Below, in pieces: positions 56,883-64,000 of a stretch of 64,000 bases of DNA. The first letter of the stretch is position 1. The number at the start of each line of letters is the position of its first letter. The stretch lies in NCBI GenBank assembly GCA_032718565.1, contig JAVGVS010000491.1, positions 201,691 to 265,690 of the forward strand, written 5' to 3'. Source of the DNA: Distichodus sexfasciatus. Lineage: Eukaryota > Chordata > Actinopteri > Characiformes > Distichodontidae. The notes under the pieces were generated by a model. The model saw only the letters and a list, made by a program, of their open reading frames with translations, made no database searches and had not been told where the DNA came from. Position numbers and translations under genes: made by a program.

Positions 56883-57715
56883 AGACAGTGAGCGGTCTTG
56901 AACACAGCATAAAACATGTATGAAGAACCTCTACACACACACTAGAATAAGCTTAAAAACAAAGGCACAGAAAAACACCACAAATTGTCTCAGGTCTGTA
57001 AAGGTTGATGGTGTTAAAATGTCGTCTGGTCTTGTTCTCGTGAACCCAGTCTCATGTATGGCCTCGTCTCGTGAGCTGAGAGTCTCATCACAGCCATATT
57101 ATACATAAATATCTTTTTTTTTTTTTTTCCCCAGAGGCCCAACTGCCCCTTTAAGAGATAAAACTCACTCTGCCATAGAAGACGGGAGCAGATCGAAGCT
57201 AATCACCCTGGCGCTCGCTCTGCCGCGGTTATGATCTCATTTGTGCGGGGTAATAAAAGGGCAAAGGCGTTTGAGCACATAGGTGTTGGCATCCTGCACC
57301 GAGCGCTGCTTTTTAATCTCACAGGAGCATAATGGAAAAACACAAGATTTATTCCAACGCTGGGCCTGGCGTCGGAAATGCTGCGCGTGTTTTCTCGAGA
57401 AGCTGCCTCGCTTTACTAATAACGGAGAAATTTTTGATGTTAAATATGAAGTGGGCAATTAAAGTCCAATTACAACTGACATTACAATAAAGGCTGACAT
57501 CCCCATTCTTTGCATTTTCCTCTAAGCACGTTGGTGAAATATGTTGGCGGTAAAGGTGGTTAAATGCCGGTGTTTACTGTAAATCTGTCCTAAACCTGAG
57601 AGAGGACACACAGAGAACAACACTTTATTCGCTTCACAGATGTAGGCTACTTCATCTTTCTTTTTGGATTTCTTCGCTGCCTGTTTCAACTGTGCAAGGG
57701 CAATATAAATATTAG
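56883..57715. other. Unique-looking sequence, no gene seen
   Basis: A run of about 18 T at 57111-57128, then a GC-richer repeat-free island (57170-57480). Minus-strand 73-codon frame at 57237-57458 is unrecognised. Confidence 0.4.
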
Positions 57716-57764
57716 TTATTTATTAGTTTCAATTAATTTTCAATTAATTGCCCAGCTCTAGAGC
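57716..57764 (-). mobile_element. hAT-like family C end
   Basis: Minus strand: CTAGAGCTGGGCAATTAATT then GAAAATTAATTGAAA, the left-end type of family C. One end only. Confidence 0.45.
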
Positions 57765-58335
57765 GCAGCTTTTGCAGGCAGTCGGACAGACACCAAGTTC
57801 GGAGCAGAAGCCTGAGTGGCTTCAGAGAAACGTGGCCTTGTGTGTTTGTGTGTTTGTGTGTGTGTGTGTACTGAAGGTAGGGATTTGCTTGAGAAATAAT
57901 TACCACGATGGATGTCAACCTGTGCCAGGCATTAATCCCGCTCGGCGCCCCCAACGGGAGAGATGCTTCATAAGAGTGTGTCACGGCTGACGTATGGAAT
58001 CCATAAAGAGCAGCGCGTCTGGATGAGGACGGCTAATGTGTTGCGCTTGTACACTCCTCCAGCCGTCCTGGCAGCTTATTGATCGCTGAAGGACCGAGGA
58101 GGCTGAGAGCAATCGTTTCTGCAGAGGATTACTCAGATCCCCCCAGATCTAGAAGTGAACACGCCGTCTCCGTGTTTACAGACGACTTGACGTGATCACT
58201 CACCAGACCGGCTTCCAGGAAACTAGCAGCTGTTAAAAACGTCTCTTAATTGAGAGCAATGCTCGATCTCGCGGACAACCATGAGGGTCAGAGCCCGGGA
58301 GCCAGGTGCTGACCAAAATAATGATACTTTCCTGT
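57765..58335. other. Unique-looking sequence; short TG run
   Basis: (TG)n at 57853-57868. From 57880 to 58270 the DNA is GC-richer and repeat-free. No coding evidence. Confidence 0.4.
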
Positions 58336-58339
58336 GACC

Positions 58340-58515
58340 ATTTGTTACTTTTTCCGTGGGCAAGTGGTACTTTCTGGTGGACAAGCGGTACTTTCTGGTG
58401 GGCAAGCAATACTTTCTGGTGGGCAAGCGATACTTTCTGGTGGGCAAGCAATACTTTCTGGTGGGCAAGTGATACTTTCTGGTGGGCAAGCGATACTTTC
58501 TTTCAAGTGATACTT
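58340..58515. repeat. 21-bp minisatellite
   Basis: About eight units of ACTTTCTGGTGGGCAAGCRA-like sequence (21 bp) with alternate endings AAT, GAT and GGT. Because 21 is a multiple of three, frames stay open on both strands (plus: FWWAS-type; minus: LPTRKY-type). Confidence 0.9.
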
Positions 58516-58639
58516 TATTTCATTTATTTATTTATCCCCATCTACTCTGCATCTTTTAGAGGGATGAGTGAGATGAGAAGAAACACAAAGATATGTTAAT
58601 TCTGGAATTGATTTCTCGATTTCTCGAAAACATCGCATA

Positions 58640-59030
58640 AGCACATGATAAACGAATGAGGCGCTGTCCAAAATGATGGTGCTGAAGTGTTGACCAGCAA
58701 TGACTCTGCTTGGTGCAGACTGACTGCTGCCAGAGTGGTTTATGTGGAGGGAATAGAAGTGCATCACAACATCACATTCTATACAATCACAATGGCTGAT
58801 CTGTACAATTTCTGGACAGTATTAAATGTCATGAAATCTGACCTTTTAGTGACAAACATCTTGCAGGATAATGGGATTTGCTGATTTTTCCACTAACGCC
58901 AAAATGCCTTGGTATTTGCACCGGCCGGCACCATCAGAGCAAAAAGTCAAGTGAACATTCTACATACACAACATAATGCAAATAGGAGTGGACATTACTC
59001 ACTACCTTTACACTGTGTAGACTGCATTTA
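58640..59030. repeat. Local duplicated block, copy 1 (partner 61550-61930)
   Basis: GACCTTTTAGTGACAAACA, TGATTTTTCCACTAACGCCA, AAATGCC, CATCAGAGCAAAAAGTCAA and GTGAACATT occur in the same order in the partner, and both end with a TTTACAC..TTTAGACT-like phrase. Non-coding. Confidence 0.65.
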
Positions 59031-59690
59031 GGCTTTGGTTTTGGAGAGCCAATCCTGTCCACTTTTACGTCACACTACTGATGGCTGAGGTGTGAGATTC
59101 CGGACATTTTATGGCTTGTTAAAAGTGAATTTAATTTCTAATAAAACTGCTTTACTTTATTACTTTCATCATTTCTGAGTAATTGCCTTGTTCAGAGTGT
59201 GGGTCTGCTTCAAACTTTAATAACTTATGTTTAATGGATCATTATCCAGAGGATTTATTGTTTTCATTGTTACTGATTAAGCAGCCGTTTTACCTCCACA
59301 GTCTCCAACGTCCATCGCTCCTCAGTACGAGTCTACAGGAGTCTTTTCACTTTGTCCTTCCTGAAATCTCTTTGTTAATCTGATGACAGAGCAACAATGC
59401 GGCAAACTTTTGAATAACTGCAGAAAAACAAGGTGAATAATGACATTGAAGGCTCAAAGCGGCATAATTGTCAAAACCCAAAACGTCTACGAAAACAAAT
59501 CAGCTGATGCCGCCAAACTAATTACAGCTGGCTTTTGTTGCAGAGTGTAAAGTTTTTGACTTTCTTTTTGTCAACAGTAACACTTCAAAATGTATGCACA
59601 CTTCAATGTGAGAAAATGAAGGAGAAGGACTCATTTGTTTGGATAAAATCATCACAGATCTCCCCGGATGCGATGCCGTTATGGTGTTTT
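59031..59690. other. No gene seen
   Basis: Unique-looking; frames of 66-74 codons are unrecognised. Confidence 0.5.
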
Positions 59691-59910
59691 GTGTCTGTCC
59701 TGTCTTGTATTTATTGTCGTGTCAGTCTCGTTCTAGCCCCGCCTCCACATTGTCTCTGATTGGTCCATTCTGTTAGCGTAGGTTTGTTAGTGTGTTCACC
59801 GGGTTTTCACGTGCTTGGTTCAGCCCCCCCTTTTCTTATTGGTTATCCTCCCATTGATTGAGTCGTGTTTGCTTTGTTTGATTGGTTTTCATGTTCTTGA
59901 TTAGTCTGTT
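59690..59910 (+). repeat. Possible LTR-derived or dispersed repeat
   Basis: CCCCGCCTCCACATTGTCTC then TGATTGGTCC, TATTGGTTATCC and TGATTGGTTTTCATG give a CCAAT/ATTGG-rich sequence like several fish LTRs. No ends or partner copy are identified. Confidence 0.25.
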
Positions 59911-59914
59911 AGAG

Positions 59915-60142
59915 TGGGTTTTCTCTGGGTGCTCCTGGGTACAGTCCAAAAGCACACACTTTAAGTTGATTGGTGACTCTAAATTGGCCCCGTAACATAT
60001 GAATGTGTGTGTGTGTGTGTGTGCTTGTTCTCCACGTGTGTGTGTGTGTGTGCTTGTTCTCCACCTTGCGCCGAAGTCCGGTCCCCGCGACTCTGATGGG
60101 GATTAAGTGCTCGAGAAAATGAATAAGTGAATGAATGTTCAA
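59915..60142 (+). mobile_element. DANA-like SINE with duplicated TG segment
   Basis: CTGGGTGCTCCTGGGTACAG, TGGTGACTCTAAATTGGCCC and GTCCGGTCCCCGCGACTCTG to AATGAATG. The segment (TG)n plus GCTTGTTCTCCAC occurs twice in tandem (60004-60034 and 60035-60063). The head is missing. Confidence 0.75.
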
Positions 60143-60698
60143 AATTTTGAGGCTGAAAAAAAGCCCAATGTCGAGCCCTTGCTTTGTAGCCAAAGTGATA
60201 AATGTGTGTCATTACTCAAAATGAGAGCCTAAAAATATGCAGATGCAAAACCGTGCAGTTATTTGCCAAAAACGCAGTGATGAGATTAAACCCCTTGTCA
60301 TTTGAAAGACAGTTTTGTAAATGATCTTCCATCAGGATATTAATGAAATACTATACAAACATGGATGCAAACTGTCAAAGAGAACGATGCCCCTCTGACT
60401 AAAAATTGGTCGAAAATTTGTCATTTTGATGACTAGCAATGCCCACATCGGGACAAGTAGAGCAAGGCCGGGCAGATCGGCAGCACGTAAGCCTTTACAC
60501 TGTTGAAACATTTAACCAAAGTTCCTCACATTCAGATAGAGGCATGTGGAATTTTCAAGTGCCCAGCTCATAATTTATCTGACACTGTGATCAATTGCAG
60601 TAAATTTACAGTTATTTCTCTACAGCATTGCACTGCATTTTTATAACACAATAAAATACAGTACATTTTAGAAGCTATAAATCTACAGCAAACCTGAG
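60143..60698. other. No gene seen
   Basis: AT-rich, unique-looking. Confidence 0.5.
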
Positions 60699-61444
60699 AG
60701 TTTGGTGCGTAAAGACAAGTTCCATTGCACACTCAATTTTGGCACAAAAATAATGCCATAGTTCTGACACAGCACTTCTAACTTTCTAACACAGCACCAA
60801 GTCGGGCAAGCGTAAAAGTAGAGTGGAGCGAGGACAGAGCATTTCCATCGTAGTGCACAGCATTTTAAGAAAAAGTCACTTCCCGCCGTATGTAGTGTAC
60901 CAAGTCAAATGGCAAGTGTGACTCTCCATGTGCACTACTTAGTGCGTAGAGAGCCGTTAAGCTACAACCCTGGCTATTTTCTGAGATGCATACTACCACA
61001 TAGAAAAGTATGATAAGAGCGCCTTACCTACCATACTATTAAGTGTACTAGTACATGGCTCGGGACACGGCCCATGTGTGAACTCATATGCGCGATAAAG
61101 GAGGCAAACACGCCATTTAGTTAGTTAAAAAATTTGCTTGTGCAGGCAGAGTTGAGCATGTAAAGACAAGAGATTTTGCCTGTGAACGTTCCACTTCGTG
61201 ATCAGAATTTTGGCACAAAATAACGCCAAACATTTTAAGACAGAAGGCACGGGCCGTATAAAATCCCACCTCGCACTGTGGACATACCTGGCATAAGCGT
61301 GACCTTTCTGATGTGCAATAAATGCGTCATCAAATATTGACTGGAACTTTTGAGCAAATCTAAGCATCGTTCCAATAATGACGACTTCAAAACAGCAATC
61401 ATCATCTTATTCCGAAATGATGCCGATGTCATCGTGCATCACTA
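60699..61444 (-). mobile_element. hAT-like family D, copy 4
   Basis: Inverted like copy 3. The right end carries TTCCGAAATGATGCCGATGT, then CATCGTGCATCACTACTG. Both internal direct repeat members are present (about 60745-60775 and 61203-61235). The middle words CACTTCCCGCCGTATGTAGT and ATGCATACTACCACATAGAA match copy 3. Confidence 0.75.
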
Positions 61445-61549
61445 CTGATAAGCAGTACTGACAAGAATATTGTCAAAATTTTTACATCAAGCCGGTTTTG
61501 ATTGCCTTGGCAACCGGTAAAGATGAATGGCTGACCACAGAAGCCAGAC

Positions 61550-61930
61550 TTTGTCCGAAACAACTGCTGAATTGCTGAGTGGTGATTGCCCTCATGGCGC
61601 TGACTGACTTTTGCCATGACCTGTTTCACCGTCGAAGTGTTTTATGGAAGTGTGTTGTGGCACTGCGTTCTCCAGAATCACAAAGGTTGATCTGAACATG
61701 TTAAAATGTCACGATCTTTGACCTTTTGGTGACAAACAGCGAGTAAGCTATTGGATTTTATTGATTTTTCACTAACACCAAAATGCCTCCCAGTCTTTTC
61801 ACACTGACGGAATCCGTCAGAGCAAGACGTTGAGTGAACATTGCGGCACAAGCTCTAAATACGAGCTCTAATGACAAAACCAGTTAGCATTATTTACTAC
61901 ATTTACACCATTTAGACTCCACATGTCTAC
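61550..61930. repeat. Local duplicated block, copy 2 (partner 58640-59030)
   Basis: GACCTTTTGGTGACAAACAG, TGATTTTTCACTAACACCAA, AATGCC, CCGTCAGAGCAAGACGTTGA and GTGAACATT match the partner in order. About 2.9 kb separates the copies. Confidence 0.65.
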
Positions 61931-62430
61931 TCAGCAGTAACCCTTATAGATTTAAAGAATTTTTCAAAGTCACACATTTCATTCTGCCAGGAAGACTATT
62001 TAAGTTTCTGATTTTCTCCTTCCTCTTGTTGGATTTGTTTGGTTTGACATTTAGCTGAAGTAATCTGACTAACGGATAAATCCGGCGTTGAGTCGTACCC
62101 CCCTGGTGAGATAAATCTGGGCTTTTACCCTGTTTGCCTCTGGCTATGTAACAGGTAAGCCTCAAACCTTTTAGCAAATCTGATGCTTGGCCCTCGCATC
62201 CATCCCTGAGCCTCGGAGGGCAACTGCCTAGCTCAGATCTCTCTGAGTCCTCCTGTCCACTGGTACCAGGGCTCACAGCTTAAAGGAAAAAAATAATTTA
62301 TACCAATTTTTTATATAATAATGTCACATTTTGAAAATTAAACATCATTTGTCCTTTTAATTTCTTTCAACTTTCAACTTGCCAACGTAACATAAATAGA
62401 GAACAATTTGGAATGTACTACAGTGCACCA
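61931..62430. other. No gene seen
   Basis: The 110-codon minus-strand frame at 61944-62276 is unrecognised; no splice or domain evidence. Confidence 0.45.
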
Positions 62431-62550
62431 CAACCAAATGTGGGCAGCACCTGAGGATCAGTGCTTGGGGACAGTACCTTACTCATGAGTACCTCAGTGG
62501 TACCTTTACTGGTTCGGGATTTGAACTGATGACCTTCCGATCACAAGAAA
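62430..62550 (-). mobile_element. tRNA-derived SINE (family 1), truncated
   Basis: GGGCAGCACCTGAGGATCAG, CTTACTCATGAGTACCTCAG and GGTACCTTTACTGGTTCGGG, then the box-B-like inverted GGATTTGAAC. The tail is missing. Confidence 0.7.
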
Positions 62551-63970
62551 TTTGTTTCATAGCTTCTATACATTATATACTCACTCAATTCCAATCATTT
62601 TTTTAATGAATTTTTATTTCTGAAAACAAAACATATACCAAATTTATATTTTGCATATTAATAAAAATTATTAATATTATTTTTGAACTCATACCTGGAT
62701 ATTCCATCATTTAAACTCACTTTAACCGTTTAATTTCATCTTACAAACTCCCACCGTTTAAATGTATAGCAGAATCAGACAGGAAAAGTCAAAATATCAG
62801 CAAACTATAAGTAAATAGTACATTTATTTTATAGCTGGTATTATTTATACACAAATCCTACATTAGTTTTATCGCCTGTACACATCATATTGTATAGCCT
62901 GTATACGTCAGACTCGCACTCAAGAATATTTCTCTGAAAATTCATCTCCAGCACCAAATTTTTATTAGAATATTTTCCAAGTCGGGAGCCGGTACCAGAG
63001 CAGTGGAAAAGAGGTGTGAGAGTTTTTCATTGCAGGATGATTCTATAGGTTTCTGCGCGATAGGAACACAAGTGAAACGTTTCCAGAGAGCCTGATTTCC
63101 AGCAAGCGATTGCAGTGAGCTTGGGGTCAGATGAACAATACGGCACAGGTCACTGCCCACTATTGTCCCAGGCGTCTTGTTTTGCTAACTGGACAAATAT
63201 GGAGCGAGCGGAGGAATCGGGGCTTCAGCGAAATAAAACGCTGCATTTCAGCAGAAAAAGCAGCCACCGAGTCGTGGGGAATTTAAGCAGGTCAGGTCGG
63301 CCCGGGCAAATTCCATTTCCCATCGCCACCTGCCAGAGCTCCAAACCTCATTGTACACCAGAAATGTCACTGTATATATAGCAGCAGAAATACAGCTATT
63401 ATACACATTTTTGTAGCAAACATACATGTCAGCATGTATAACAGAACTACAGTGCTGTAATTTTTAACAGTGCTGTGTAGAATACTGCATTTTTCGTTGA
63501 TTTTATCAAAGGAATATATAGCGTACTTGAATAAACAATATGAGGAAATTTTGTTTTATGGAATGAAACAAAGAAAAACAACTATTTTAAACATACCAAA
63601 ATTGGAATTTGAAAAAAGAAAATTGTCATGTTAAGAAAAGAAATGACTTCAAAACCCAAGTTTCCTGTTTTACTGCCTTAATTTGAAAAAGGACAATATT
63701 TTAGAGAGCACTGTGCGGTGTTGCCTACTGCATTTTCTATTTTTTCAGAAGAAATAGTTAAGAACTATTATTAAGAAATATATTTTTTAATGAAATAAAG
63801 AAAAATACCACTTTTAAACATACCAATGTTTGAACTGAAAAAAGTCCTTCATGAGCCTTACACAAAAAGCTGTTTAAAGTTGATTAACTTTTGAAGCATG
63901 CGAGCTTCATGAAAATAAATTAATAAATTAATTAAACAAAAGACCACATGCATAAATAAATGTGACACGA
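62551..63970. other. No gene seen
   Basis: AT-rich on both sides. 62990-63340 is GC-richer and unique-looking, with frames of 72 and 88 codons that are unrecognised. Confidence 0.45.
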
Positions 63971-63973
63971 ATA

Positions 63974-64000
63974 TTACTACTACTACTACTACTACTACTA
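63974..64000. repeat. ACT microsatellite at window end
   Basis: (TAC)n continues to the last base, so its length is unknown. Confidence 0.85.

Noticed and set aside
61944..62276. 110-codon minus-strand open frame
   Set aside because: No recognised motif, and lengths like this are expected by chance in 64 kb.

Overview
This 64-kb window looks like intergenic or large-intron DNA from a teleost fish. The evidence is the dense mix of fish-type elements: DANA-like tRNA SINEs, SINEs with the TCTGGATAAGAGCGTCTGCT tail, a Tc1-like relic, several families of short hAT-like elements, an RTE-type LINE tail, and abundant CA/TG, GA and GATA/GATG microsatellites. The SINE types suggest an otophysan (catfish, characin or carp relatives), but that is a low-confidence guess. 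I found no intact protein-coding gene, rRNA, true tRNA gene or CRISPR array. Most open frames are chance frames through low-complexity DNA, tandem arrays, SINEs or the run of Ns.

Layout: 0-10 kb starts inside a 24-bp minisatellite (1-960), then SINEs, a TATA-containing LTR-like block on the minus strand (about 3465-3735) and a XhoI-rich minisatellite with a 90-bp higher-order period (6305-7045). 10-20 kb holds GATA/GA composites, short inverted-repeat elements (one, 12478-13113, with matching 5-bp flanks) and a 3.7-kb block where strand composition flips from purine to pyrimidine and back (13970-17715). 20-30 kb holds a G-rich quadruplex motif, a nested SINE plus RTE LINE tail with a visible 20-bp target duplication (23102-23380), a Tc1 relic (27593-27990) and the first of four copies of a ~700-bp hAT-like family. 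30-42 kb is rich in degenerate minisatellites, followed by a 650-base assembly gap (41433-42082). 42-56 kb contains the second and third copies of that family, local duplications, and a short element whose two copies differ by an exactly length-preserving replacement of 29 bases with 29 Ts. 56-64 kb carries a broken THAP zinc-finger reading frame (56698-56882), a 21-bp minisatellite, another local duplicate pair and the fourth copy of the family.

Nothing here forms an operon or pathway. The content is a record of repeat insertion and decay. The strongest items are the THAP pseudogene, the LINE tail with its target duplication, the four-copy family with an internal direct repeat, the element with a 29-T block, and the purine/pyrimidine switch. 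All family names rest on recognition by eye, since no database search was run.
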